Below the pieces are notes generated by a model that made no database searches, had not been told where the DNA came from, and saw only the letters and a program-made list of their open reading frames with translations. Source: a virus. Taken from it: a stretch of DNA of 45,101 nt. Every line of letters begins with the position of its first letter. The first letter of the stretch is position 1. The stretch is from the IMG/VR virus record IMGVR_UViG_3300007734_000699, positions 1 through 45,101 of that record. One strand, written 5' to 3'. This document shows, piece by piece, positions 1-7,095 of this stretch. A program made the translations under genes and the position numbers.

Positions 1-320
1 CCCGCCGTTCAACACGCCGACCTGATTCCGGCTGTCCGCGTTCCCGCTCAGGCGAATCTCGCCGTTGTGTTGCGCGGAGTGACATCCCACACAGAGCGTC
101 ACGATGTTGCTCGTCTCGTCCTCACCGCCCCGTGAGCGGTAGACCAGGTGGTGGTGATGGGCCGCATACAGCATCCCGATCCCACCCACACGCTTGTGAC
201 AGACGCGGCAGCAATGCGAGTCGCGGGCATCCACCTTGGCGTAGGCCGCTTTGAGAATGCGCGTGTTCTCGGCGGCTCTCTTGGCCTTGTCTTTCCAGCG
301 CGGCGGCGGCTTGGGGATGG
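1..320. repeat. Near-duplicate of 44116-44435 (HNH gene repeat)
   Basis: Base n of this copy corresponds to base n+44115 of the other; by eye there are about 15 mismatches in 320, with divergence beginning near codon 10 of both genes. Both copies are on the same strand, so they can recombine to delete or circularise the intervening 44 kb. Confidence 0.8.
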
Positions 321-345
321 CGAAGCCGGAGTAGTCGATGCCCAT
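1..345 (-). CDS. HNH endonuclease, copy 1 (3' end cut by window)
   Basis: The product starts at ATG 345, directly after the TAG of the upstream gene, and runs off the window edge after 115 codons. The second copy at 44065-44463 has 132 residues, so about 17 C-terminal residues are missing here. The fold is read from CRVCHKRVG, a run of histidines (AAHHHH), the segment around SNIVTLCVGCH and a downstream QHNGE: paired zinc-binding CxxC motifs plus the His-containing beta-beta-alpha metal site of HNH nucleases. It shares about 95% nucleotide identity with the other copy up to the first ten or so codons, where the two diverge. Phage HNH genes of this small type act as homing or free-standing nicking enzymes or in packaging. 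Its place among replication genes favours the former. Confidence 0.82.
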   Translation of the reverse strand, partial: MGIDYSGFAIPKPPPRWKDKAKRAAENTRILKAAYAKVDARDSHCCRVCHKRVGGIGMLYAAHHHHLVYRSRGGEDETSNIVTLCVGCHSAQHNGEIRLSGNADSRNQVGVLNGG

Positions 346-600
346 CTACGCAACCTCCGCGTGGTTATCGATCCACTCGCTCAGGCACTCCGCGCACAGC
401 CACGGCTGCGGATGCTCGCCCATCGCCGGATGCCGTTGGCACGACTCACACGCGCCATTCTGTGAGCAGCCGGGGCATTCATCCTTGGACTTGCATTCGC
501 AGCGATACACGGCGTGGCCGTGCTCGTTCTCGCCCTGCTCAAACGTGTCGCAGGGGTAATCGGAGTCGCACCACTGGCACCGATGAGTGACGGCCCCCAT
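346..600 (-). CDS. Cysteine-rich small protein with four CxxC pairs
   Basis: An 84-residue protein. The frame stays open far upstream, but the ATG at 600 overlaps the TAA of the exonuclease gene by one base (TAATG), which decides the start. It contains CQWC, CPGC, CESC and CAEC pairs plus further single cysteines, so it probably binds two or more zinc ions. It ends with an acidic helix-like tail. It lies between the DEDD exonuclease and the HNH gene in one operon. No family is recognised; a nucleic-acid-binding or adaptor role is inference from the zinc pattern and neighbours. Confidence 0.7.
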   Translation of the reverse strand: MGAVTHRCQWCDSDYPCDTFEQGENEHGHAVYRCECKSKDECPGCSQNGACESCQRHPAMGEHPQPWLCAECLSEWIDNHAEVA

Positions 601-1274
601 TAGAACGGCGCTCCTACCGCTTCCGGTGCCGGTGCCGTGACGGCCGGCAGCAGCCCCAACCGAGCCGCCACCGCATGAGTCAGGCCCACATCGGACAGGC
701 AATGCTGGCGGATGGCTTCCCAGTCCTTCGCCTCCACCAGCTTGCCGATGTCCTTCCCGTCCACCTTGTCCAGCGTGGTGAAGTTGTATTTCTTGGCGTA
801 GAAGCTCAGGGAGTGCGGATACTGCCGCGCGCCATTGCGGGTCAGCCATTGCCACACGTCCAAGTCCTTTGACCGGAACCGATCCAGGTTGATCTCTGGA
901 TGCGGCACTTCCAGATCAATCGAGCGCGTGAGCAGGACAGGCAGGTCAAACTTCAGACCGTTGAACGTGACGAGCTTCGTGGGCCGTTGGCTGTAGGTCT
1001 TCCAAAAGAACGTGAGCGCCGAGCGTTCCTCGTCCTCGTTCTCGCAGACTTCACACCACGGATCGTTAGAGCCCACGTCCACCCACCCGAGCGCGACGAT
1101 CCGACAGCAATCCCAATCGAGCGCCAATTTCTCGTTCCGCTCGGCGGTCTTCTCTTCGATCGACTTGGCGATCTTGACGGGATCAACCAGACGGGCATCC
1201 GGCTTAACCGGCTCCAGCCAGTCCAAGGCTTTCGGATTCACCGCCGTCTCGAGGTCGAGGACGCGCAGACGCAT
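600..1274 (-). CDS. DEDD-family 3'-5' exonuclease (DnaQ/PolB-exo-like)
   Basis: A 224-residue protein with the RNase H-like exonuclease layout. The first motif LDLET at residues 6-10 supplies D7 and E9, the second (FNGLKFDLP, about 104-112) supplies D110, and the third is HCLSD at 191-195. The last motif has histidine four residues before the final aspartate, where DEDDy enzymes have tyrosine, so it is an intermediate between the DEDDy and DEDDh patterns. It resembles stand-alone exonucleases related to the PolB proofreading domain. No polymerase gene is present, so it may act in end processing or recombination with the neighbouring SSB. Its start overlaps the SSB stop by one base. Confidence 0.85.
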   Translation of the reverse strand: MRLRVLDLETAVNPKALDWLEPVKPDARLVDPVKIAKSIEEKTAERNEKLALDWDCCRIVALGWVDVGSNDPWCEVCENEDEERSALTFFWKTYSQRPTKLVTFNGLKFDLPVLLTRSIDLEVPHPEINLDRFRSKDLDVWQWLTRNGARQYPHSLSFYAKKYNFTTLDKVDGKDIGKLVEAKDWEAIRQHCLSDVGLTHAVAARLGLLPAVTAPAPEAVGAPF

Positions 1275-1801
1275 TAGAACGGCTCCACGTCGTCCGAGTC
1301 GGCCGGATGCGGCACATCGTCATCGTGCGGCTGCGACGACTTGCCGTTGCCCTTCTTCTCGTCCAGCGCCTTCTTCACGTCCTGCACCGTCTTGTGCGCG
1401 GTGATGGCTTCGTTCTCGGCCTGCGTGAGGACGCTTTCCTTCCGCGCCGGCATCAGCGCGTATTTGACTTCCTTGGTCCCGGCGCCGTCCGCGTTGATCG
1501 TCAGGTCGTAGGGCATCGGCACGCCGTCGAAGGCGTAATCGTCCGACCGCTGCAACGCCACGATCTGCTTGTAGATCGTGTGGGGCATGAAGAACGGCTT
1601 CACCTTGCCATCGGCGCGATCGATCACCAGGCACAACCACTTGAAGTTCTTCTTGCCCTGATACTCGCCCTCGTGGGCCAAGCATTCCGAGACGAGGCGG
1701 AAGCGGTTCGCGCCTTCCTTGAGCTTGAGATAGTCCCCGCTGCTGAGAAGGCCCTGCTTCTCGGCTTCCTTCATCCGTGCGCCGAAATCAACTGCTGGCA
1801 T
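1274..1801 (-). CDS. Single-stranded DNA-binding protein
   Basis: A 175-residue protein. The N-terminal two thirds carry a pattern shared with phage SSBs: YLKLKEGANRFRL around residues 24-36, then a GKKNFKWLCLVIDR strand, then a basic/aromatic core. The C-terminus is the giveaway: a Lys-rich linker followed by an acidic tail ending DSDDVEPF, equivalent to the DDDIPF tip by which SSBs recruit replication and repair partners. It sits just upstream of the DEDD exonuclease, a natural partner. Identification as an SSB is firm on architecture; the exact subfamily is not. Confidence 0.85.
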   Translation of the reverse strand: MPAVDFGARMKEAEKQGLLSSGDYLKLKEGANRFRLVSECLAHEGEYQGKKNFKWLCLVIDRADGKVKPFFMPHTIYKQIVALQRSDDYAFDGVPMPYDLTINADGAGTKEVKYALMPARKESVLTQAENEAITAHKTVQDVKKALDEKKGNGKSSQPHDDDVPHPADSDDVEPF

Positions 1802-1969
1802 TTACGCTGCTCCTTGTTCCATCTGAGTAACCCACGCATCGCGGGCGTTCATATCCTGCGCGTCCAGTTGTTCCAGTCGGCGCAACTGCCGACGCATTTC
1901 AACGATCCGGCCCGCGGTCACACAGACCCAGGACCACGCGAACAGCAAGGCGAGAAGAATGACGATCAC
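1802..1969 (-). CDS. Small single-pass membrane protein
   Basis: 55 residues. The start is taken as GTG 1969, overlapping the upstream TGA as GTGA; longer in-frame versions would run through the neighbouring gene. Residues 2-20 form one hydrophobic segment rich in Ile, Leu, Val and Trp, followed by a charged helix with RRQLRRLEQ, likely a short coiled coil in the cytoplasm. It sits in the early operon, not with the lysis genes. Function unknown; it could be an inner-membrane exclusion factor. Confidence 0.62.
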   Translation of the reverse strand: MIVILLALLFAWSWVCVTAGRIVEMRRQLRRLEQLDAQDMNARDAWVTQMEQGAA

Positions 1970-2148
1970 TTGGCCTCCAATCGATCGACGGCTTCCAGGA
2001 ACGCCATCTGTTCGTGACGGTTCAACAGGTTCCACGCGAGCGCCTGCGCCTTCGACAACCGCGTCAACTTCCGACGCATCGCCGCCGCCAAGTCCGCCTC
2101 TAACGCCTTGTCAATCGCGGCGTCCGCTTGCGCTTGAATGCCAGTCAT
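1966..2148 (-). CDS. Hypothetical helical protein
   Basis: 60 residues, ATG 2148 chosen because it overlaps the upstream stop as ATGA. The sequence is almost wholly helical and mixed in charge (for example LAAAMRRKLTRLSK), without cysteines or membrane segments. It is translationally coupled on both sides in the early operon. No family recognised. Confidence 0.6.
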   Translation of the reverse strand: MTGIQAQADAAIDKALEADLAAAMRRKLTRLSKAQALAWNLLNRHEQMAFLEAVDRLEAK

Positions 2149-2369
2149 TGCTTGCCGTCCTGCATGGATGCCCATGCCTTGAGGGTGTCGCGCTTCAACT
2201 GCTCCCACTGGTCTGGAGTCAGTTCGACGCTCAGCACCGTTTGCGTAAACTCATTAACCTGATGCGGGAGTCGCTTATCCCGGCTGTATCCCCACTGGTC
2301 ATCCGGCGGCGGCAGGTAATCGGGATTAGGGGCGCTATACGTCACCGTCAACATGTAACGTCCGCTCAC
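2145..2369 (-). CDS. Hypothetical protein
   Basis: 74 residues from GTG 2369, which overlaps the upstream TGA as GTGA. An internal ATG at 2354 would give 69 residues and cannot be excluded. The middle is Pro-rich with YLPPPDDQWGY, and the C-terminal half is a helix with WEQLKRDTLKAW. No known domain seen. Confidence 0.58.
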   Translation of the reverse strand: MSGRYMLTVTYSAPNPDYLPPPDDQWGYSRDKRLPHQVNEFTQTVLSVELTPDQWEQLKRDTLKAWASMQDGKQ

Positions 2370-2611
2370 TTGCCGGCTCTTTCGTCCGCCTTCAATGCCG
2401 CCACGCGACCGCTGACGATCTGATCCAGTTGATTCCCCATCGGGCATTCCGACGCGTACCAGGCGCGACCGATCTTGATGAGCGCGGGGCCGTCGCTGTA
2501 GTAGCCGAGGCAGTCGGGATCACCACAGGCGCAGGGGAAGGTGGATTCGTCGTCGACCGGCGATTCATCCACCGGGGCATCGAGACGATGATCAAAATTC
2601 GGGATGCTCAT
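2366..2611 (-). CDS. Hypothetical protein with CACGDPDC motif
   Basis: 81 residues starting at ATG 2611 (ATGA overlap upstream). It has an acidic N-terminus, then the compact cysteine cluster CACGDPDC, then a short beta-like segment with WYASECPMG. Three or four cysteines suggest a small metal-binding knuckle. Member of the early cluster of tiny genes; function unknown. Confidence 0.6.
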   Translation of the reverse strand: MSIPNFDHRLDAPVDESPVDDESTFPCACGDPDCLGYYSDGPALIKIGRAWYASECPMGNQLDQIVSGRVAALKADERAGK

Positions 2612-2808
2612 TCGGTCACCTCTTCAACGCGCAGCGGACGGACGCGCACGGAATCCCCGCGCTCATCCACATCAGGGATAAACTGACGATAGCCGCTCAC
2701 CCGATGCAGGCGGCGACTCGTGGAGTCGTGCGGGGCGTCCTGTTCGGCCTGACGCTTCAACAGGACGAGGTAAGAGAGATCAGAGGCGATGGTGTGTGTG
2801 TGTGCCAT
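2608..2808 (-). CDS. Hypothetical protein
   Basis: 66 residues from ATG 2808, with an ATGA overlap into the next gene. Begins MAHTHTIASDLSYLVLLKRQ, followed by a basic middle and a C-terminal half rich in Arg and acidic residues (DVDERGDSVRVRPL). No domain recognised. The upstream TTGGGC is a poor ribosome site, so the start is moderately sure. Confidence 0.52.
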   Translation of the reverse strand: MAHTHTIASDLSYLVLLKRQAEQDAPHDSTSRRLHRVSGYRQFIPDVDERGDSVRVRPLRVEEVTE

Positions 2809-2818
2809 GCCCAAGAGT

Positions 2819-2998
2819 CTATGCCGCCGACACCTTGCCGTCAAGGGTTTTTTTCTGCCGTGCTTTTTTGGCCGCTTTCGACGCTTTCAGGGCAATGGCG
2901 CGGCAGCGTTCCGGCCCCAACACCTTCGCTCTTGCCTTGCCACCCATCCGGCCCAGGGCCGACAACAATACGCTGCGCTCTGCTTTGGTCAATTCCAT
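2819..2998 (-). CDS. Small basic helical protein, first gene of the leftward early unit
   Basis: 59 residues from ATG 2998. A GTG at 3040 would add 14 residues but would overlap the palindromic control region. The core GGKARAKVLGPERCRAIALK followed by KASKAAKKARQKK matches a very common bacterial and phage helical motif of the form GGKARA..L.PE.R..IA.KA..AR, of unknown role and probably nucleic-acid binding. It is divergent from the plus-strand helicase-methyltransferase, so it might act on the shared control region; that is only inference from position. Confidence 0.55.
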   Translation of the reverse strand: MELTKAERSVLLSALGRMGGKARAKVLGPERCRAIALKASKAAKKARQKKTLDGKVSAA

Positions 2999-3018
2999 GT
3001 CTGCAAGGATAGCACGCT

Positions 3019-3035
3019 TGTCAAGAGGCTTGACA
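3019..3035. promoter_or_regulatory. Palindromic operator with back-to-back TTGACA elements
   Basis: A perfect 7-base inverted repeat, TGTCAAG-AGG-CTTGACA. Each arm contains a consensus -35 hexamer TTGACA, one reading right (3030-3035) and one reading left (3024-3019). It lies in the 70-base gap between the divergent genes starting at 2998 and 3069. The matching -10 boxes are weak on both sides (GTTACA at 3053-3058 for the plus strand, GACATG at 3001-2996 for the minus strand), so activated or repressed use is plausible. This layout would let one protein control both directions. Confidence 0.5.
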
Positions 3036-3055
3036 GACACCTTGCCGATATGGTT

Positions 3056-3065
3056 ACATGCATGT
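3056..3065. promoter_or_regulatory. 10-bp perfect palindrome ACATGCATGT before the methyltransferase start
   Basis: A self-complementary decamer three bases upstream of the ATG at 3069, where a ribosome-binding site would be expected; no purine-rich site is visible. It could be an operator or a modification site used in feedback. If the plus-strand promoter at 3030-3058 is real, transcription would begin at about 3065 and the message would be nearly leaderless. Confidence 0.3.
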
Positions 3066-3068
3066 CCT

Positions 3069-5348
3069 ATGAACTATACGGACTTTCTCGATAGTAAAGC
3101 GCTCCGTGTGCAGCCCGCCGGATTTGAGCCAAAAGGCCTATCGCCGACGCTCATGCCTTTTCAGTGGGATATCGTGACGCTCGCGGCGAAGCTGGGCCGA
3201 TTCTGTGTCTGGGCCGATTGTGGCATGGGGAAGACGCTCGTGCAGTTGGAATGGGCGCATCAGGTCGTGAAACAGACACAGGGCCGCGTGCTAGTGCTTG
3301 CCCCACTCGCCGTGAGCCATCAGACCGTGCGCGAGGCGGCGAAGTTCAAGATCCCCGGTGTGCGGTATTCGGCCCATCCGTCTGCGGGTGACTCCACGAT
3401 TGTCGTCACCAACTACCAGAAACTCGACCGATTTAACCCTGACGACTACGCCGGCATCGTGCTGGATGAAAGCTCGATCCTGAAATCGATGGACGGCAAG
3501 ACCCGGATCGCCATTCTCGACGCGTTCAAGGAGACGCCCTATCGATTAGCCTGTTCCGCGACACCAGCGCCGAACGACTACATGGAACTCGGGAACCATG
3601 CCGAGTTTGTCGGCATTATGACTCGCGAAGAAATGCTCTCGATGTTCTTCGTGCATGATGGCGGCGACACGTCGAAATGGCGGATCAAGGGCCATGCGGT
3701 CGAGAAATTTTGGGAGTGGGTGTGTTCATGGGCCGTGACCATTCGCAAGCCGTCCGACCTCGGCTATGAGGATGGGGCCTTTAAACTGCCCCCGCTCGAG
3801 ATGCGCGATGTGATTGTCGAGACGCCGCGCGAGCTGATTACCGACGCCGTGGGCCAAGCATCCCTTTTCCCGCAACAGGCGCAGACGTTGAGCGATCAGC
3901 GCGCCGTCCAGCGTTCCTCCTTGCAGACACGCGTGGATGCCGCGGCCAAGATCGCCAATCAACCGGGCCAGTGGATCGTCTGGTGCCACTTGAACGACGA
4001 GAGCGCGGCTCTCACGGCGGCGATTGACGGCGCCGTGGAAGTGTCCGGTAGCGATAGCGACGAGCACAAGACGCAATCGGCTATTGACTTCCAGGAAGGT
4101 AAGATCCGCGTCATTGTCTCCAAGGGATCAATTTTCGGATTCGGCATGAACTTCCAAAACTGCCATCAGGTCGTCTTTGTGGGCATGTCGCATAGCTACG
4201 AGCAGTATTACCAGTCGATCCGCCGCTGCTGGCGCTTCGGCCAGACCGAGCCGGTGCAATGCTATGTCGTCTACGACTGGGCCGAGGGCGCGGTCATCGA
4301 TAACCTTCGACGGAAAGATCAGGACGCGGACGCGATGGCGTCGGCGATGGTGGAGATCATGCGAGCCAACACGTTAGAGCAGTTGAAACAAGTGCAACGA
4401 CAGGTCACGCCGTATGCCGAGAAGGTCACTGAGGGCGACGGCTGGCAAGCATATATGGGCGATTGCGTCGAAGGCGTCTCAAAGCTGGCCGACAACAGCA
4501 TCCACTACTCGATCTTTTCGCCGCCGTTCGCGTCACTTTACACCTACAGCAACAGCGACCGGGATATGGGTAACTCAAAGGAAGAGGGGGAGTTTGAACA
4601 GCACTTTTCGTTCCTCGTCCGCGAATTGCACCGCGTGATTATGCCGGGGCGTCTCGTCTCGTTCCACTGCATGAACCTGCCGATGTCCAAGACGCGACAC
4701 GGCGTCATCGGGATTCGTGACTTCCGCGGCGACCTGATCCGGATGTTCGAGGCCGAGGGCTTCGTATTCCATTCCGAAGTGTGCATATGGAAAGACCCCG
4801 TCACCGCCATGCAGCGGACCAAGGCGCTCGGGCTGTTGCATAAGCAGATCATGAAAGACTCCGCGATGAGTCGGCAGGGCGTGCCGGATTACCTTGTCAC
4901 CATGCGGAAGCGCGGCGACAACCCCGAGCCCGTCGCCGGCAAACTGCGCGACTTCAAGGGCACGGACGGCCCTCGCGTCACTGGCGATGACACCCGAGAC
5001 AGCATTAATATCTGGCAGCGGTATGCGTCCCCGGTCTGGATGGATATCAACCCGTCCGACACGTTGCAGTTCCGTAACGCGCGCGACAACGATGACGAGC
5101 GGCACATCTGCCCATTGCAGTTAGATGTCATCCGACGAGGTGTGCAGCTATGGAGCAATCCAGGGGACGTGGTGCTCTCGCCGTTCATGGGCATCGGGTC
5201 TGAGGGGCACGTTGCTCTTGAGTTGGGCCGAGCGTTCATCGGATTCGAGCTGAAGCCCAGTTATTACGAGTGCGCGGTGAAGAATCTTGCAGCGGCGGTG
5301 AAGTTGAAGGATCAGGAAACGCTCTTCGGGGAAGAGGTGGCGCAATGA
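3069..5348 (+). CDS. SF2 helicase fused to a beta-class DNA methyltransferase
   Basis: A 759-residue fusion. The helicase half carries Walker A GMGKT (52-56), a DESS motif II (133-136), SAT (163-165) and motif VI QSIRRCWRFGQ (about 382-392), as in SNF2-like SF2 translocases. The methyltransferase half has catalytic SPPF (484-487) and, near the end, FMGIGSEG (706-713), the SAM-binding FxGxG motif. Motif IV before motif I marks the beta class, making N4-methylcytosine or N6-methyladenine. No nuclease motif is visible, so it is unlikely to be a complete restriction enzyme. The ATG at 3069 is chosen because homology-like sequence begins there. Related helicase-methyltransferase fusions occur in phages (P1 DarB is a larger relative in concept). 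Likely role: modifying phage DNA against host restriction. Confidence 0.88.
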   Translation: MNYTDFLDSKALRVQPAGFEPKGLSPTLMPFQWDIVTLAAKLGRFCVWADCGMGKTLVQLEWAHQVVKQTQGRVLVLAPLAVSHQTVREAAKFKIPGVRYSAHPSAGDSTIVVTNYQKLDRFNPDDYAGIVLDESSILKSMDGKTRIAILDAFKETPYRLACSATPAPNDYMELGNHAEFVGIMTREEMLSMFFVHDGGDTSKWRIKGHAVEKFWEWVCSWAVTIRKPSDLGYEDGAFKLPPLEMRDVIVETPRELITDAVGQASLFPQQAQTLSDQRAVQRSSLQTRVDAAAKIANQPGQWIVWCHLNDESAALTAAIDGAVEVSGSDSDEHKTQSAIDFQEGKIRVIVSKGSIFGFGMNFQNCHQVVFVGMSHSYEQYYQSIRRCWRFGQTEPVQCYVVYDWAEGAVIDNLRRKDQDADAMASAMVEIMRANTLEQLKQVQRQVTPYAEKVTEGDGWQAYMGDCVEGVSKLADNSIHYSIFSPPFASLYTYSNSDRDMGNSKEEGEFEQHFSFLVRELHRVIMPGRLVSFHCMNLPMSKTRHGVIGIRDFRGDLIRMFEAEGFVFHSEVCIWKDPVTAMQRTKALGLLHKQIMKDSAMSRQGVPDYLVTMRKRGDNPEPVAGKLRDFKGTDGPRVTGDDTRDSINIWQRYASPVWMDINPSDTLQFRNARDNDDERHICPLQLDVIRRGVQLWSNPGDVVLSPFMGIGSEGHVALELGRAFIGFELKPSYYECAVKNLAAAVKLKDQETLFGEEVAQ

Positions 5349-5989
5349 TCGAAATCTTCCGCATCTTTGGACGCTGTTATCGCATTCCATCGGGATGGGA
5401 TGTGTGCCGTATTGAAGGAACCCGACTCCGCCGTCAATGGAATCGGTGGGGTGAGTCGCAATGGAGAACAGTGATCCCGGCCGGGCTGGTGATCGTCTAT
5501 CTCTCGGGCTGCTCTCACGCCCCCACTGCGCCCACGCCGATCCCGGTTGTGGTCAATCAACCGCCTGCGGTAGTCAACACGCCGCCGCCTGTGGTCGTGA
5601 CGCCACCCACCACGCCCACGCCCACCATCCCCCAAGTGGCTGGCACCTATACGGGGCAGGTCACGATCACGCTGCCAGAAGTGCCCAGTTCCCGCACCTG
5701 TCCCGCGCAAACCGCGGTGACGCAATCGGGATCGGGTGTCAACATCGCCCCGATCGTCTTCACCGGCAGCTGCGGGAATCTGAGCGTCCCGATGGGGCCA
5801 ACCACGATTGACGCCACCGGAGCCCTGGCGAATTCAGGGATCGCGCAGACCTTCTTCGAGCCCACCTGTGGCGGGAATTACACCACGATTGGCAGCGGGG
5901 GCTTCTTCGGGAGAGAACTGCGGATCACGCTCACGGCCACGTCGAGCGTCTGTCTCAATTTCAACTTCACCGCAGTGTTGACGCGATAG
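5345..5989 (+). CDS. Putative lipoprotein with Pro/Thr linker
   Basis: A 214-residue product whose ATG overlaps the methyltransferase stop (ATGA). After about 45 basic and Trp-rich residues there is a hydrophobic stretch ending VYLSGCS, a good lipobox, so the mature protein would be anchored through that cysteine. A later in-frame GTG at 5471 would give a shorter leader. The lipobox is followed by a Pro/Val/Thr-rich linker of about 45 residues and a beta-rich domain starting GTYTGQVTI with four cysteines. Phage lipoproteins often block superinfection at the cell envelope, which would fit the coupling to a DNA-modification gene. The 3' end overlaps the convergent NeuA-like gene by 23 bases. 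Confidence 0.68.
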   Translation: MIEIFRIFGRCYRIPSGWDVCRIEGTRLRRQWNRWGESQWRTVIPAGLVIVYLSGCSHAPTAPTPIPVVVNQPPAVVNTPPPVVVTPPTTPTPTIPQVAGTYTGQVTITLPEVPSSRTCPAQTAVTQSGSGVNIAPIVFTGSCGNLSVPMGPTTIDATGALANSGIAQTFFEPTCGGNYTTIGSGGFFGRELRITLTATSSVCLNFNFTAVLTR

Positions 5990-6701
5990 CCTCCGCACGC
6001 GCCCAGTCTTCGGGCGTGTTGATGTCAAAGCCTTCGGTCGGATCGGTGAAGAAGGGCGACACCGACACTCCACTAATCCGCCGTGTCTGCCGGATGGCGC
6101 CCGTGCGGGCCATCTCGAGACTGGCATTTTGTGTGTAGACCTTTGGGAGCAGTTGCGTGGGCATCGAATGCCACGGAGTCCCGCGCTCGTCAAAGCCCTG
6201 CATCACCGGGACGATCTCCCGGCCGTTGTCGCGCCACATCTTTGCCGGGTGCGGGTACGTGATCTTTTCCACCGCGCGGATGGAATCGCTATTGGAGGCG
6301 ACGAGCAGCGCAAAGCCGCGCCGGATCGTGCTGGCCGTGCGAAAGGGTGACGTGGGCCGGCAGATGGCCACATATGGCGTCTCGACCATCGGCAGCACGT
6401 CTAACACCCACTCAATGTCTGGAGAGTCATCGGTGGCGTGTTCTGGCTTGCGAATATGCCACTTCATCGACTCGGGCGCGGTGACATGATCCACAATCCA
6501 CTTGCTATCAGTCGAAATAATGACGCGCTCTGGATTGGCGGCAAAGGCCGATTCGATAGACCACTCAATGAGTGGCTTGCCCCCCAGTAGCTTCGTATTT
6601 TTGCCTGGTATCCGCTTCGATCCCGCCCGCGCCGGGATCAGGATCGTCAGGTCACGATCAGGACGTAGTTGGAAGTCCACCCGTGGGCTCCGGTTCGCCA
6701 T
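5967..6701 (-). CDS. neuA: CMP-nonulosonate cytidylyltransferase (NeuA-like)
   Basis: A 244-residue protein, the usual length of the family. The nucleotide-binding signature LIPARAGSKRIPGKN lies around residues 20-34, followed by an LLGGKPLIEWSI strand, STDSKWI, RPTSPFR (about 114-120) and a closing DINTPEDWARAEA. These are hallmarks of acylneuraminate cytidylyltransferases, which join CTP to sialic, legionaminic or related acids, giving the CMP-sugar used by glycosyltransferases. It is the last gene of the sugar cassette and overlaps the cupin gene by 44 bases if ATG 6701 is used; an internal GTG seven codons on is possible. The exact sugar cannot be told from sequence. Confidence 0.88.
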   Translation of the reverse strand: MANRSPRVDFQLRPDRDLTILIPARAGSKRIPGKNTKLLGGKPLIEWSIESAFAANPERVIISTDSKWIVDHVTAPESMKWHIRKPEHATDDSPDIEWVLDVLPMVETPYVAICRPTSPFRTASTIRRGFALLVASNSDSIRAVEKITYPHPAKMWRDNGREIVPVMQGFDERGTPWHSMPTQLLPKVYTQNASLEMARTGAIRQTRRISGVSVSPFFTDPTEGFDINTPEDWARAEAIASTLR

Positions 6702-7095
6702 AGTCCGCTTCGACCCGCACGCGATCGTTATAGACAGGCGTGCTCCATTCCAGAAACTTGCAGGCCGTGAGCGCCGTCACCCGATGCACCGCACCGGCCG
6801 GGACTTGCACCGTCATCCCCGGCGCCATCACCAACCGCGTGAGCTTGCCATCTCCAGCGTCGTAATCGACAAACGCCTGCCCCTCATCAAGAAAGAATGC
6901 TTCCACCTTGTCGCGGTGATACTGCAAGCCGCCAGCCGCGCCCGCGTTCATCAACAGAATCTTGCCGATGAATTGCGGCATCTCGCACACAAGAATTTCG
7001 CGGCCCCATGTGTGCTGCGCCGTCGTCAACTCCTTCGGCGCGAAGAGTTCGATGCTGGGCCGCGGGGTGTGCCCGTCAGGCTGCGGTGATGTCAT
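6658..7095 (-). CDS. Cupin-fold protein of the sugar cassette
   Basis: 145 residues from ATG 7095, preceded by AGGACAGAGAG as a ribosome site and overlapping the NeuB-like gene by 20 bases. The core has the cupin pattern: GGLQYHRDKVEAFF as first motif with the histidine, then PGMTVQVPAGAVHRVTAL with the second histidine. Such cupins occur beside nonulosonate genes as sugar isomerase-like or binding proteins. This one keeps metal-type ligands (H, E and H). Its reaction is not known; it may adjust the sugar precursor before or after condensation. Confidence 0.75.
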   Translation of the reverse strand: MTSPQPDGHTPRPSIELFAPKELTTAQHTWGREILVCEMPQFIGKILLMNAGAAGGLQYHRDKVEAFFLDEGQAFVDYDAGDGKLTRLVMAPGMTVQVPAGAVHRVTALTACKFLEWSTPVYNDRVRVEADYGEPEPTGGLPTTS

